Assembly (NCBI GenBank): GCA_964468435.1
Contig: CAYXVE010000003.1
Location: 62,001 to 126,000, forward strand
Reading direction: 5' to 3'
From: JBCCTX01 sp964468435
GTDB taxonomy: Bacteria; Bacteroidota; Bacteroidia; J057
Length of the DNA: 64,000 nucleotides
Position numbers and translations under genes: made by a program. Every line of letters begins with the position of its first letter. Within the stretch, counting starts at the first letter, position 1. Below the pieces are notes generated by a model. It was not told the DNA's origin, did not search any database, and saw only the letters and a list, made by a program, of their open reading frames with translations. Below are positions 1-9,643 of this stretch, piece by piece.

Positions 1-137
1 GGACCTCCATCTCTTTGACGCAATTGCTTTAGCGTAGTCTGCAATAAGATAAACCCAAGCATAACTGTTCAGAAATAATTTGGTGGGAATGTTACACCTT
101 TTTAATTAATCCGTCAACGACAGAAATGTTTTAAACC

Positions 138-167
138 TTTGAACAAAATGACTTTATACGATGTTTG
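138..167 (+). promoter_or_regulatory. Candidate Bacteroidetes-type promoter of first susC-like gene
   Basis: TTTG at 138-141 is followed after 18 bases by GATGTTTG at 160-167, which matches the TAnnTTTG -7 box at all but the first base. Transcription would begin near 172 and give a leader of about 130 bases before the ATG at 302. The assignment is by pattern only. Confidence 0.35.
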
Positions 168-201
168 TGTAAACTAGATTCAATAAAATAAGATTTTTTA
201 G

Positions 202-227
202 GGTTTGGTAGACTTCTGTTACCAACC
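202..227 (+). promoter_or_regulatory. Leader hairpin before first susC-like gene
   Basis: GGTTTGGTA (202-210) can pair with TACCAACC (220-227), leaving one bulged T and a 9-base loop. It has no U-tract and so is not an intrinsic terminator. It could affect translation or stability of the susC-like mRNA, but that is inference. Confidence 0.3.
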
Positions 228-301
228 ATTTTAAATCTATTAGCGTTCTAATATTATCTTTTCTAAACTAAAAAGTGTACCATCAATTAAAAGCTTTACC
301 A

Positions 302-3300
302 ATGAAAAACTTTTTATTAATCTTCATTGCAGCATTGCTGTCTGTATCTGTGGCTTTTGCTCAGGGTACGGTAGCTGGTACTGTAACGGAAGCCGATACG
401 GGAGATCCTATCGTCGGTGCCGCAGTACTGATTAAGGGAACCACCATCGGTGCCTACACCGATGAAGATGGACAATACAGCATTTCGCTGCCTAACCAGG
501 CTACATCCCTGGTATTTACCTATGTAGGAAGATCTACCGTTGAAGAACAGATCAACGGTAGAAGTGTCATCAACATAGCCATGGAAGTTGATGCATTAGA
601 AGTCGACGAAGTTGTCGTAACAGCAGTAGGTATCGAAGCCAACCGCAGATCGCTGGGCTACGCTGTTCAAAATGTTAATGCAGACGAAATCGTCAATGCA
701 CGCGAGGTGAACATCGTCAATGCACTCAACTCCAAGGTTGCGGGTGTAACTGTAGTGAGCTCTTCGGGATCTCCTGGAGCTTCTGCCAACATCCGTATCC
801 GCGGTAGCGTATCAATCGGTCGTACCAACAGCCCTCTCTTTGTAATTGATGGGGTGCCTATTGATAACTCTTCCTCTGGAAACGGTGTGGGTGGTGTGGA
901 TAACTCAAATCGTGCAATCGACATCAATCCCAATGATATTGAGTCTCTTACCGTGCTGAAAGGTCCAGCCGCTACTGTATTATACGGTATCCGTGCAGCA
1001 AATGGCGCCGTGATCATCACAACCAAGTCAGGTAAGAGAGGGAAGCCCACAATCACTATCAACTCATCTTATACCTTTGATGAGGTAAATAAGCTACCCG
1101 AATTGCAAAGCACTTATGCACAGGGAAGACCCGTAGATGGTGTACCTACCTGGAGAGGTCCCAATACCTTCGAAGGATTTAGCTGGGGACCCCTGATTTC
1201 CGAACTGGAATTTGATGGATCTGACTACCCGTTTGATCAGAATGGTAGGCTGGTACCACGTGGTCAGGGTAATGGAATACCCGCACGTGCATATGATCCT
1301 TATGATTTTTTCGTTACTGGGCAGACTTATGACCTGAATGCATCTGTATCTGGTGGAACGGACAATATTAGGTATTTCCTTTCTGCGGGCAGACTTGCTT
1401 CACAAGGAATTGTGCCTAATTCGACTTTTGAAAGAAATTCTTTCCGGGTCAAAGTTGAGTCCAATCTAACTGAAAAACTCAAAGCAGGTATTTCTGCCAA
1501 TTTTGTCAACTCTGGTGGAGACCGTATTCAGAGAGGATCAAACATCTCCGGTGTGATGCTGGGACTGTTGCGTACTACTCCTACCTTTGATAACGGTAAT
1601 GGTAAATCTGGTGAGGAAGCTGCTGAAGATCGAGATACTTACCTTCTTCCCGATGGAACACAGCGTTCGTACCGTGCGGGTATCTATGATAATCCGTACT
1701 GGACCGTGAACAAAAATCCATTTACAGATGATGTAAACCGTATCATTGGATATTCTAATCTTTCTTACGAGGTAGCTCCCTGGTTTACCATTGCGTACAA
1801 ACTGGGTATAGACCACTACACTGACAGAAGATTGCTGGCCCTTGATATCAATTCTGCTGATACTCCCAATGGGCTGGTACAACAAAACACATTGTTTTCA
1901 ACTGATTTGAACTCAGATCTATTACTCCAGTTCAATTCCAATATCGGGGATGACCTGAGTGTAAATGCAACAGTAGGACACAACTACTTCAGTACAAACT
2001 TCAGATCTCGTACAGCTACAGGTACAACCCTGGCAGCACCTGATTTCTATAACATCAGTAATGCTACAGACATTGTAGCTTCTGAAGGACACTCCAGAAG
2101 AAAGCTGGTTGGTGTATTTGGTACAGCTAATTTTAGCTACAAAAACTTCCTCTTCCTGAACGTTTCTGCACGTAACGACTGGTCCTCCACACTTCCAGAT
2201 GGTGAGAATTCATTCTTCTACCCTGCTGCTAGCCTGGGCTTTACCTTTACAGACGCATTTGGTATAGCAGATAATCCTATCCTTCCTTATGGTAAGATCC
2301 GTGTATCCTGGGGACAGGTAGGTAACGATGCGCCTATTTATGCAACTCAAAACTTCTTCAATTCAGCAAGCTCTACCGGTGACGGATTTATTTCAGGTAT
2401 TCCATTCCCATCCTTTGGGGTAAATGCATTTGAAAGATCTACTTTACTGGGTAACAACCAGTTAAGACCTGAAACAACGACCACTATAGAATTTGGTGCC
2501 GAATTGAAATTCCTGCAGGGTCGTCTGGGACTGGATGTAACGTACTTTGACTCTGAGTCTGTTGATCAGGTAATCAACGTAGATATTTCTTCTACAACAG
2601 GTTTTACCGATGTTGTTCAGAATGCAGGTATTATCACTAACAAAGGTTGGGAAGTAGTGCTGAATGCAAGACCCGTTGAAGTAGGAGACTTCTCATGGGA
2701 TATAGATGTAAACTTTACACGCATCCGCAACGAAGTGGAGGAGCTTGCCGAAGGGATTGAAAACATCTTCCTGGCAGGATTTACTTCTACATCTTCCCGT
2801 GCGATTGCTGGCGAGCCTTATGGTGCACTGTTTGGTAACAAATTTCAGACAGATGATCAGGGACGTACTATCATAGGAGACAATGGATGGCCGCTAGTAG
2901 ATCCTATTGAGCAAATCGTAGGTGATCCTAACCCAGATTGGTTGGCTGGAATTCGCAACACGTTCAATTTTAAAGGACTCTCGGTATCTGCACTGCTAGA
3001 TATACGTGAAGGAGGCGATATGTGGTGTGGTACTTGTGGTATCGTGGATTATTTTGGTACTTCTCAGCAGAGTGCAGATGAAAGAAACGACCGGGTTGTA
3101 TTTGAAGGGGTTAATCAGGCTGGTGAGCCTAATACTACCGAAGTAGCCCTGGCTGATCCTGCTGGAGGAATCGGAAGTTACTATCGTGTGAGATACGGAT
3201 TTGGAGGTACCAGTGAAGGTAGCATTTTCGATTCATCCTGGAGACGTCTTCGCGAGGTAACTGTCTCATACAGCTTCCCCCAGAATTGGGTATCTAAGCT

Positions 3301-3475
3301 ATCACTGCAAGGTGCTATTCTTCAGTTTACTGGACGTAACCTTTGGCTGGATACAGATTTCCCAGGTATCGACCCCGAGACTAACCTGACAGGAGCTTCT
3401 AATGGTATTGGACTGGATTATTTCAACATGCCTAATACCCGGAGTTATGGTGCTTCATTGAGACTTGTATTTTAA
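302..3475 (+). CDS. SusC/RagA-family TonB-linked outer membrane protein
   Basis: This is an outer-membrane beta-barrel transporter of the SusC/RagA family (1057 aa from the ATG at 302), expected to import a substrate captured by the SusD-like lipoprotein encoded next to it, with energy from TonB. The start at 302 is preferred over an in-frame ATG at 275 because it begins a clean signal peptide ending AFAQ. A carboxypeptidase-regulatory-like domain (about residues 22-105) precedes the DEVVVTA-type junction and the plug, with LKGPAATVLYG and GAVIITTKSG motifs, then the barrel. An unusual WCGTCG pair of cysteines lies near residue 910. The N-terminal third closely resembles the second SusC-like protein at 6386, so the two are paralogues. 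The substrate is unknown and no polysaccharide-degrading enzyme is adjacent. Confidence 0.95.
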   Translation: MKNFLLIFIAALLSVSVAFAQGTVAGTVTEADTGDPIVGAAVLIKGTTIGAYTDEDGQYSISLPNQATSLVFTYVGRSTVEEQINGRSVINIAMEVDALEVDEVVVTAVGIEANRRSLGYAVQNVNADEIVNAREVNIVNALNSKVAGVTVVSSSGSPGASANIRIRGSVSIGRTNSPLFVIDGVPIDNSSSGNGVGGVDNSNRAIDINPNDIESLTVLKGPAATVLYGIRAANGAVIITTKSGKRGKPTITINSSYTFDEVNKLPELQSTYAQGRPVDGVPTWRGPNTFEGFSWGPLISELEFDGSDYPFDQNGRLVPRGQGNGIPARAYDPYDFFVTGQTYDLNASVSGGTDNIRYFLSAGRLASQGIVPNSTFERNSFRVKVESNLTEKLKAGISANFVNSGGDRIQRGSNISGVMLGLLRTTPTFDNGNGKSGEEAAEDRDTYLLPDGTQRSYRAGIYDNPYWTVNKNPFTDDVNRIIGYSNLSYEVAPWFTIAYKLGIDHYTDRRLLALDINSADTPNGLVQQNTLFSTDLNSDLLLQFNSNIGDDLSVNATVGHNYFSTNFRSRTATGTTLAAPDFYNISNATDIVASEGHSRRKLVGVFGTANFSYKNFLFLNVSARNDWSSTLPDGENSFFYPAASLGFTFTDAFGIADNPILPYGKIRVSWGQVGNDAPIYATQNFFNSASSTGDGFISGIPFPSFGVNAFERSTLLGNNQLRPETTTTIEFGAELKFLQGRLGLDVTYFDSESVDQVINVDISSTTGFTDVVQNAGIITNKGWEVVLNARPVEVGDFSWDIDVNFTRIRNEVEELAEGIENIFLAGFTSTSSRAIAGEPYGALFGNKFQTDDQGRTIIGDNGWPLVDPIEQIVGDPNPDWLAGIRNTFNFKGLSVSALLDIREGGDMWCGTCGIVDYFGTSQQSADERNDRVVFEGVNQAGEPNTTEVALADPAGGIGSYYRVRYGFGGTSEGSIFDSSWRRLREVTVSYSFPQNWVSKLSLQGAILQFTGRNLWLDTDFPGIDPETNLTGASNGIGLDYFNMPNTRSYGASLRLVF

Positions 3476-3498
3476 TTAACCTCCTTAAATTTAAAAAA

Positions 3499-4911
3499 AT
3501 GAACAAACTAAGATATAGCTTAATCGCACTGTTGGGGGTACTGATCCTGATCGCCCCCTCCTGCCAGTTGCAGGAAACCAATGACGACCCTACTCGTCTC
3601 TCTGACGTGAATCTGAACCTGATCCTGCCAGCAGCACTATCCCAAACTGCTTACAACCAGTCTAGTAACCCTGCACGTATATCAGGCATCCTGATGCAGC
3701 ATTTTGAAGGATTTGATGCACAGCAGGTACAGTATACTGACTATGTACTCGAAAGCAACACTTTTAACAACTTCTGGCAGTTTGGCCTGTATTCAGGTGT
3801 GCTGAAAGATTGCCGGGTAATGATCGATAAGGCCAACGAAGAGGATCAGCCCTATTATCGTGGTATCGCCAAGATCCTGATGGCTCAGGGATTTGCCGAA
3901 GCGGCTTCTTTCTTTGGAGATGTTCCCTTCACTGATGCATTGAAAGGTACTGAGTCTCTGCAGCCTACATACGATACCCAGGAGCAGGTATTTGCTGGAG
4001 TTCAGCAATTGCTGGATGAAGCGATTATCGATTTGAGTGGTGCTGCTGTACCTGGAGGTCCTTCCGGAGATGATCTGATATTTGGCGGAGATGGTGCGAA
4101 GTGGGTCGCAACAGCCCATGCATTAAAAGCCCGCTATTTCATCCACCTGACTAAGCGCGACGATCAGGCTGCCAGCAAAGCATTGGCTGAAATCGGACAG
4201 GCTTTTAGCAGCACTGCAGATCAGCCCAACTTTGCCTGGGAAAGTAATATCAACTCCAACAACCCTCTGGCTAAGTTTGGACTGGAGCGTCCCAATACCC
4301 TGATCATTGATTCCCGTTTCGGACAGGCATTGATCGATCGTAAAGATCCTCGTAAAGAATTTTACGTTGCCGAACCAGAACCTGGTACCTTCCAGTATTT
4401 TCAAAGCGGAAACAGCAATCTGATATGGGTACAAAACAATTCGGTCATTCCCACCATCTCTCTTGCGGAGTTGAAGTTCCTTGAGGCGGAAGCATTGCTT
4501 CGTACAGGTGCAGACGATGCTACTGTAAGTGCTGCCCTGGAAGCAGCTATCACTGCCACCATGGATCAGATCGGTATTGATCCTACAGTATATGCAGACT
4601 ATGTAGCTGCCAACAGTGATGTGTCTGGATTGGGTGGTTTTGAAGAAAAACTGGAAAAGATCATCACTGAAGCTTACTATGGATACTATGGCTATGCCTT
4701 CCAGCAGGTCTGGACCAACTTCCGACGTACAGGATATCCCGATCTCACACCTTCTCCAAATGGATCAAATGGTGTGAATCCCAGTGGTGTGGTCCCTCGT
4801 CGTTTCCCTTATCCCAACAGTGAGGACAATACCAACTCCGAAAACTTGAATACAGCAAGATCCCGTCAAAACGGGGCACTGCTGGATGCAGACACATGGG
4901 CTTTTGAATAA
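3499..4911 (+). CDS. SusD/RagB-family nutrient-binding lipoprotein
   Basis: This 470-aa surface lipoprotein is the substrate-binding lid partner of the SusC-like protein that ends 23 bases upstream. The N-terminus is a hydrophobic leader followed by the lipobox APSC, placing the lipidated cysteine near residue 22. The region DPTRLSDVNLNLILPAALSQ and the helical TPR-like body are typical of the SusD-like_2 group. The C-terminal segment YAFQQVWTNFRRTGYP corresponds to the conserved W-x-x-x-R-R-T region of this family. The gene is co-transcribed with the SusC-like gene and a strong intrinsic terminator follows at 4951. The ligand cannot be read from sequence. Confidence 0.93.
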   Translation: MNKLRYSLIALLGVLILIAPSCQLQETNDDPTRLSDVNLNLILPAALSQTAYNQSSNPARISGILMQHFEGFDAQQVQYTDYVLESNTFNNFWQFGLYSGVLKDCRVMIDKANEEDQPYYRGIAKILMAQGFAEAASFFGDVPFTDALKGTESLQPTYDTQEQVFAGVQQLLDEAIIDLSGAAVPGGPSGDDLIFGGDGAKWVATAHALKARYFIHLTKRDDQAASKALAEIGQAFSSTADQPNFAWESNINSNNPLAKFGLERPNTLIIDSRFGQALIDRKDPRKEFYVAEPEPGTFQYFQSGNSNLIWVQNNSVIPTISLAELKFLEAEALLRTGADDATVSAALEAAITATMDQIGIDPTVYADYVAANSDVSGLGGFEEKLEKIITEAYYGYYGYAFQQVWTNFRRTGYPDLTPSPNGSNGVNPSGVVPRRFPYPNSEDNTNSENLNTARSRQNGALLDADTWAFE

Positions 4912-4950
4912 TAAATACAGAAAAGTTTGGTAATGTAATTAATATAGATA

Positions 4951-4986
4951 CCTGGATTCCATCAGATGGAATCCAGGTTTTTTTAT
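4951..4986 (+). terminator. Intrinsic terminator after first SusC/SusD pair
   Basis: An 11-bp perfect stem (4951-4961 with 4967-4977) with a 5-base loop is followed by a run of T. It closes the first SusC/SusD transcription unit and stands just 35 bases before the next gene on the same strand. Confidence 0.85.
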
Positions 4987-5020
4987 TTTTATATCTACTT
5001 CCACGACAAAACACAACACG

Positions 5021-5767
5021 ATGAAAAGATTCAACTGTTATGATCCATTGAGCAACCTCAAAGGGAGACACAATTTACTTCTATTGCTAACTCTACTTCA
5101 ATTTACAACAGCATCAGGGCAGAGAAGCCGCACGTTTACAGTTCCTATCGAACAGTTATACGCTGGAGAAGCCATAAGGACCTATGATCTGCGCGACAAA
5201 GGTACCAAAGGATCCGTTTACTGGTTTGATGAATGGAATCAAGGGGCTATTTTGCTGAAAAATGGCCAAAAAGTTGATCAATACGAAGTAAAATATGATA
5301 TCCAGTCCTGGATGCTGGAAATCAATACCCCTAAGGGAGTGAAAATATTACCTGGTGCCAAGGTAAAAGAGTTTTATCTCGAAAAGGCGGTGGGGAAAGA
5401 AAATACAGAAAGATATCATCTTATCAATCTCCGGGAATATTTTGAACAAAACATTCCATCACAAGGCTTCTATGAACTTTTGGTAGATGGATCATATCCC
5501 CTCGTCAAAAACTTTGAACTGGATATGCTCAAACCCAATTACGTTCCTGCACTGGATGCTGGAGAGACTCAATCAAAAATTATAAAAAAAACGAGGTATT
5601 ATTTGATCAAAAATAAAATTTTGATAGAATTACCCTCTTCCAGGAAAAAATTTACTGATATCATCAAGAAAATTAAGCCAGAAGTAGCTGATTTCATGAA
5701 GGAAAATAAATTAAAGCCCAAAAATGAGGAAGAAATGATTGAAATCATTACCTTTTGCAATGAATAG
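5021..5767 (+). CDS. Secreted protein of unknown function
   Basis: I do not recognise this 248-aa protein. It has an N-terminal hydrophobic stretch (LLLLLTLLQF) ending TASGQ that looks like a Sec signal peptide, which suggests a periplasmic or exported product. The middle is beta-rich with many aromatic and charged residues. The last 60 residues are lysine- and glutamate-rich and probably helical. It lies between the two SusC/SusD pairs, but the strong terminator directly upstream argues against simple co-transcription with the first pair, unless terminator read-through occurs. No recognisable promoter lies in the 35 bases between. A role in the neighbouring uptake systems is possible but unsupported. 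Confidence 0.75.
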   Translation: MKRFNCYDPLSNLKGRHNLLLLLTLLQFTTASGQRSRTFTVPIEQLYAGEAIRTYDLRDKGTKGSVYWFDEWNQGAILLKNGQKVDQYEVKYDIQSWMLEINTPKGVKILPGAKVKEFYLEKAVGKENTERYHLINLREYFEQNIPSQGFYELLVDGSYPLVKNFELDMLKPNYVPALDAGETQSKIIKKTRYYLIKNKILIELPSSRKKFTDIIKKIKPEVADFMKENKLKPKNEEEMIEIITFCNE

Positions 5768-5900
5768 TAACTAAATTGACCTCATGTACGAGAAAATCTC
5801 TAGCATAAACAGACTTTCCTAAAGATTTATGCTATTTACATAAAATCACGAGGCGAAAAATAGCTGATAAATGCAGAGAAAAATATGAAATGGGGCATGA

Positions 5901-5936
5901 TAAAAAAAGGGCGTGAACAATCGACTCCACGCCCTT
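5901..5936 (-). terminator. Intrinsic terminator reading on the minus strand
   Basis: The stem 5907-5915 pairs perfectly with 5928-5936. Read on the minus strand it is followed by TTTTTTT, whereas on the plus strand it is followed by GCGAGAAAAAA. It therefore terminates a minus-strand transcript coming from the gap, yet no minus-strand protein gene lies there. Confidence 0.65.
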
Positions 5937-6087
5937 GCGAGAAAAAATCGTAAGTAATAGTGTTTACCTTTGTTAGGTCCACTGGTAGTAGTAGAATTAG
6001 TACCCTCAGGCCCCTATTGTAATAAAAATCGAAAGAAAATTGGTAGCAGTTATATTTGGTTATATCTATTTACGAAAAACGCAGCAA
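5901..6087 (-). ncRNA. Candidate minus-strand small RNA upstream of second susC-like gene
   Basis: On the minus strand a possible promoter (TTG at 6127-6125, then TAATGTTTG at 6101-6093) is followed by about 185 bases without a usable ORF, ending in a 9-bp GC-rich stem with a 12-base loop and seven U. The block around 5975-6025 is markedly more GC-rich than its flanks. Divergent small RNAs beside susC-like genes are known in Bacteroides uptake loci. I do not recognise the family of this one, and expression is unproven. Confidence 0.35.
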
Positions 6088-6258
6088 ATTTACAAACATT
6101 ATGAAGTATAATTTGAAGTTTATGCAATCGATTTCGTACGATAAGTTAAAGCAACTATTTTGATTACAAAATAGAATTTACTACATTATGTAACCTAGAT
6201 ATGCAATTCAAACATATTTGGTCCGAGTATTTTGGGATTTAATATGAATTTGTTATAA

Positions 6259-6292
6259 TTGCATACTTATTTTTTCGCAATTGCTATTTTTG
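6259..6292 (+). promoter_or_regulatory. Candidate promoter of second susC-like gene
   Basis: TTG at 6259-6261 and a full-match -7 box TATTTTTG at 6285-6292 are 23 bases apart. This would start transcription about 87 bases before the ATG at 6386. The -7 match is complete, but the surrounding DNA is so AT-rich that chance is a concern. Confidence 0.35.
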
Positions 6293-6385
6293 CTATTAAC
6301 TTTTTAAGAATTATTTAACTATAGCTTTAAATTTTTACTAAACCATCACTCAAGTACTATTTTACACTAACCAAAAGTTTTACTA

Positions 6386-9300
6386 ATGAAAAAACTATTG
6401 TTAACTATTGCTATAATGGCAATATCGGTCTGTATTGTCTGGGCTCAACAGACAGTTACAGGAACAGTCATAGAAGACACAGGTGATCCACTTGTGGGTG
6501 TGGCTGTACTTATCAAAGGTACTACCATCGGTGCCTACACGAGTGAAGATGGGGCATACTCCATCGATGTTCCTGCTAGCGCAACTACCCTCGTATTTAC
6601 ATACGTAGGTAAGCAAACCATTGAAGAAAATATCAATGGTAGATCGGTCATCGATATACAAATGTTTCCCGATGATATGATGCTCGATGAAGTAGTTGTA
6701 ACCGCTTTGGGTGTAACCCGTGAAAAGCGCGCTTTGGGATATTCTGTACAGGAAATTGACAGCGAAACCTTTCAGGTAGGTGCTCCTACGACCAATGCGA
6801 TCAACAACCTCCAGGGCAAAATTGCAGGCGTGAAGATTACAGGTACTACCACCATGGGAGGCTCTGCCAGTATTCTGATTCGTGGAGCAAACTCTATCAC
6901 GGGTAACAATCAACCCTTGTTCGTAGTTGACGGAACTCCCATCGACAACAGTAACTTTAATTCTAATAATACACAAGTAGGTGGCGGAGGAACCGACTTC
7001 GGAAACCCTGCTATGGATATCAATCCAGATGATATCCAATCGGTAACTGTATTGAAAGGTCCTTCTGCAGCGGCACTCTATGGTAACCGTGCTTCTAATG
7101 GGGTTATCCTGATCACCACTAAGTCTGGAAAAGGAACTAAAGGAATCGGTATCAGTGTAAATTCCTCTGTTACCATGGATGAAGTTTTTGCATTACCTGA
7201 TTATCAAAATCAATACGGTGGTGGATATAAGCAGTCATTTGATTTATTTCAGTATGATCCCAGCCGCCACCCTGCTGAGTGGGCTGCATGGGATGGTCAA
7301 CCTATGGTCAACTATGCTGCTGACGAGAGCTGGGGTCCCAGAATGGATGGACAACTGGCAAGACACTGGTATAGCTGGTATCCCGACGATCCGGATTATG
7401 GTCAGATGACACCTTTCGAAGCTAATCCCGATAATGTGAAGGATTTTTATGAAACAGGAATTACGCTTTCCAATAATATCTCCCTGACAGGTGGTAACGA
7501 CAAATCGAATGCCAGACTATCTTATACCAACCTATATCAGGAAGGTACGATTCCTAATAGTAAAATGGAGCGAAATACACTCGCTGTAAATGCAAGTACT
7601 AAACTGACTGATAAGCTGAGTGTTTCTACCCGTATCAATTACATCATGACAGAGACTTTCGGTCGCCCCGCTACAGGGTATAGCGCAGATCAGGGTAACG
7701 TAGTTACTAGCTTCAACCAATGGTTCCAGCGTCAGATCGATATGGACAAAATGAAAAATTACAAAACGGCTGACGGGATCGACCGTACCTGGAACATCAA
7801 GAGTCCCTCTGATCTCAGTCCTCTTTACTGGGAAAACCCTTACTGGGTTCTGTTTGAGTCTCCTACAGAAGACTCCCGTGAACGCGTATTTGGCGACGTA
7901 AATCTGTCTTACAATATTCTTCCTGGACTTACTGCTAATGCTTGGGTGCGTAAAGACTTCTATACAGACCGGAGAGAAATGAGAATTGCTTCTGGATCTA
8001 TCCCTGTGGCCAGATATTCAGAATCTGTTCGCGATGTAAATGAAACCAACTTCGAGTTCCTGCTGACTTACAATAAGTACCTCACCGATGATTTCTCAAT
8101 AGCTGTAAACCTGGGAGCAAACTCACGTCAGCAAACGTATTTCAGTAACTCTGCCTCTACAGTAGGTGGATTAAATGTCCCTAACTTCTTTAACCTGGAT
8201 GCATCGATCGACCGTCCAAACATTACAGACTACAGAGAGGACAGAGAAGTAAACAGTGTATATGGTAGTGCCAACATTGGTTGGAAAAATATGGTATTTG
8301 TAGATGCATCGCTGCGTAATGACTGGTCTTCGACGTTGCCTGCTGACAACAATTCTTACCTCTATCCTGCAGTTACCGGTAGTTTTGTCGTGTCTGAGTT
8401 ACTTCCCAATAAAGACCTGATTTTTGCAAAACTTCGCGCAGGATGGGCTCAGGTAGGTAACGATACCGATCCCTACCGTCTTGCAATAACTTACGCATCA
8501 CAGAATCCTTATGGTAGCAATCCTGCATTTACGGTTCCCAATAGCTTAAATAATAGTCAGCTTGAGCCAGAAATTACTACATCGCTGGAGTTGGGTGCTG
8601 AACTGCGTTTCTTCTCTGGACGTCTTGGGCTAGATGTGACGTACTACAACATGGAGACTGTCGATCAGATTCTGCCATTGTCGGTATCTTCTACTAGTGG
8701 ATATAGCTCAACGATCGTAAATGCTGGTAAAATGAACAACAAAGGATGGGAAATTGCATTGAATGCTACGCCTGTTCAGATAGGAGATTTCCGCTGGGAT
8801 ATCGCTGTCAACTGGGCGCGTAACCGCAACGAAGTGATAGAACTGGCAGAAGGTCAGGACAACTATGTGATCGCATCATGGGGACCCTCTATCAATGCAC
8901 GGGTAGGTGAGCCTTATATGACAATCGTTACGGATGGATTCGCTTACTATGACGAAAGTGTAGAAGGTAATATCAACGAAGAAACTGTTTTTGGCGATGA
9001 AAGCAAGCGTATTGTTGAAGCAGATGGTAATTATAGAAGAATCACCAATAAGGTGTTAGGTTCTGTATTACCCGACTGGACTGGTGGTGTCGTGAATACT
9101 TTCACATTCAAAGGGATACAACTGAGTGGTGTGATTGATTTCCAGAAAGGTGGACTACTTTACTCTGTATCTAATCGCTATGGTCAGTATTCTGGCTTGA
9201 TGGCTGAGACAGTAGGTACCAATCCCAACGGAAAACCTATTCGCGATCCAGTATCTGAAGGCGGTGGAGTGCTCCCTGTAGGTGTAACAGCAGAAGGTAC

Positions 9301-9619
9301 GCCCAACACTACCTACATGGATGCTCAGGAATACTTCAAAAACCTCAGGGTGCGTCGCGAGCACTATACTTATGATGCTAGCTTCATTAAGTTCCGCGAA
9401 CTAAGAGTGTCTTACAGCCTGCCAAGCAGTATTATTAACAATATTCCTTTTCAGGGAATTACCCTGGCATTCGTAGGAAGAAACCTGGCAATTCTTCACA
9501 GGAATGTACCTAACGTAGACCCTGAATCCGCTTATGGTAGTGGTAACATTCAAGGATTTGAAAATGGATTGCATCCACCTGTAAGATCACTCGGATTCAA
9601 CCTGCAACTGAAACTATAA
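6386..9619 (+). CDS. SusC/RagA-family TonB-linked outer membrane protein
   Basis: This 1077-aa outer-membrane transporter is the second SusC-like protein of the window. A signal peptide ending VWAQ is followed by a carboxypeptidase-regulatory-like domain with the segment VLIKGTTIGAYTSEDG, then the LDEVVVTALG junction, plug motifs VTVLKGPSAAALYG and GVILITTKSG, and a long beta barrel. The N-terminal 110 residues are nearly identical in pattern to those of the protein at 302, indicating duplication, while barrel and loops diverge strongly. The partner SusD-like gene starts 117 bases downstream, beyond an intercistronic hairpin. The substrate is unknown. Confidence 0.95.
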   Translation: MKKLLLTIAIMAISVCIVWAQQTVTGTVIEDTGDPLVGVAVLIKGTTIGAYTSEDGAYSIDVPASATTLVFTYVGKQTIEENINGRSVIDIQMFPDDMMLDEVVVTALGVTREKRALGYSVQEIDSETFQVGAPTTNAINNLQGKIAGVKITGTTTMGGSASILIRGANSITGNNQPLFVVDGTPIDNSNFNSNNTQVGGGGTDFGNPAMDINPDDIQSVTVLKGPSAAALYGNRASNGVILITTKSGKGTKGIGISVNSSVTMDEVFALPDYQNQYGGGYKQSFDLFQYDPSRHPAEWAAWDGQPMVNYAADESWGPRMDGQLARHWYSWYPDDPDYGQMTPFEANPDNVKDFYETGITLSNNISLTGGNDKSNARLSYTNLYQEGTIPNSKMERNTLAVNASTKLTDKLSVSTRINYIMTETFGRPATGYSADQGNVVTSFNQWFQRQIDMDKMKNYKTADGIDRTWNIKSPSDLSPLYWENPYWVLFESPTEDSRERVFGDVNLSYNILPGLTANAWVRKDFYTDRREMRIASGSIPVARYSESVRDVNETNFEFLLTYNKYLTDDFSIAVNLGANSRQQTYFSNSASTVGGLNVPNFFNLDASIDRPNITDYREDREVNSVYGSANIGWKNMVFVDASLRNDWSSTLPADNNSYLYPAVTGSFVVSELLPNKDLIFAKLRAGWAQVGNDTDPYRLAITYASQNPYGSNPAFTVPNSLNNSQLEPEITTSLELGAELRFFSGRLGLDVTYYNMETVDQILPLSVSSTSGYSSTIVNAGKMNNKGWEIALNATPVQIGDFRWDIAVNWARNRNEVIELAEGQDNYVIASWGPSINARVGEPYMTIVTDGFAYYDESVEGNINEETVFGDESKRIVEADGNYRRITNKVLGSVLPDWTGGVVNTFTFKGIQLSGVIDFQKGGLLYSVSNRYGQYSGLMAETVGTNPNGKPIRDPVSEGGGVLPVGVTAEGTPNTTYMDAQEYFKNLRVRREHYTYDASFIKFRELRVSYSLPSSIINNIPFQGITLAFVGRNLAILHRNVPNVDPESAYGSGNIQGFENGLHPPVRSLGFNLQLKL

Positions 9620-9643
9620 TCGCAAATACGAACTTAAATCAAA

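Larger units (their letters stand above)
1..301. other. Leader region upstream of first susC-like gene
   Basis: These 301 bases are AT-rich and I see no convincing gene. They hold a candidate promoter at 138-167 and an imperfect hairpin at 202-227 that would lie in the 5' untranslated leader of the susC-like gene. Whatever gene lies left of the window edge cannot be judged. Confidence 0.5.
5768..6385. other. Long intergenic region with possible small RNA and susC promoter
   Basis: This 618-base gap has no ORF I trust. It contains a GC-rich hairpin that behaves as a terminator only on the minus strand (5901-5936), a more GC-rich block at about 5950-6025 in otherwise very AT-rich DNA, a possible minus-strand promoter at 6093-6127 and a possible plus-strand promoter at 6259-6292 for the second susC-like gene. 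Confidence 0.6.

Noticed and set aside
2501..2700. Repeated phrases in the two SusC genes considered as a possible recombination cassette
   Set aside because: The similarity follows the normal conserved blocks of the family and extends through the whole protein pattern; no flanking inverted repeats or recombinase gene are present.
5950..6025. Minus-strand open stretch with a threonine-rich run, like a leader peptide
   Set aside because: The frame begins after a stop and has no ATG, GTG or TTG start. There is also no minus-strand gene downstream that it could regulate, so a non-coding RNA is the simpler reading.
6401..7039. 212-codon minus-strand ORF under the second susC-like gene
   Set aside because: It is the antisense shadow of a strongly conserved N-terminal domain and plug and has no recognisable features.
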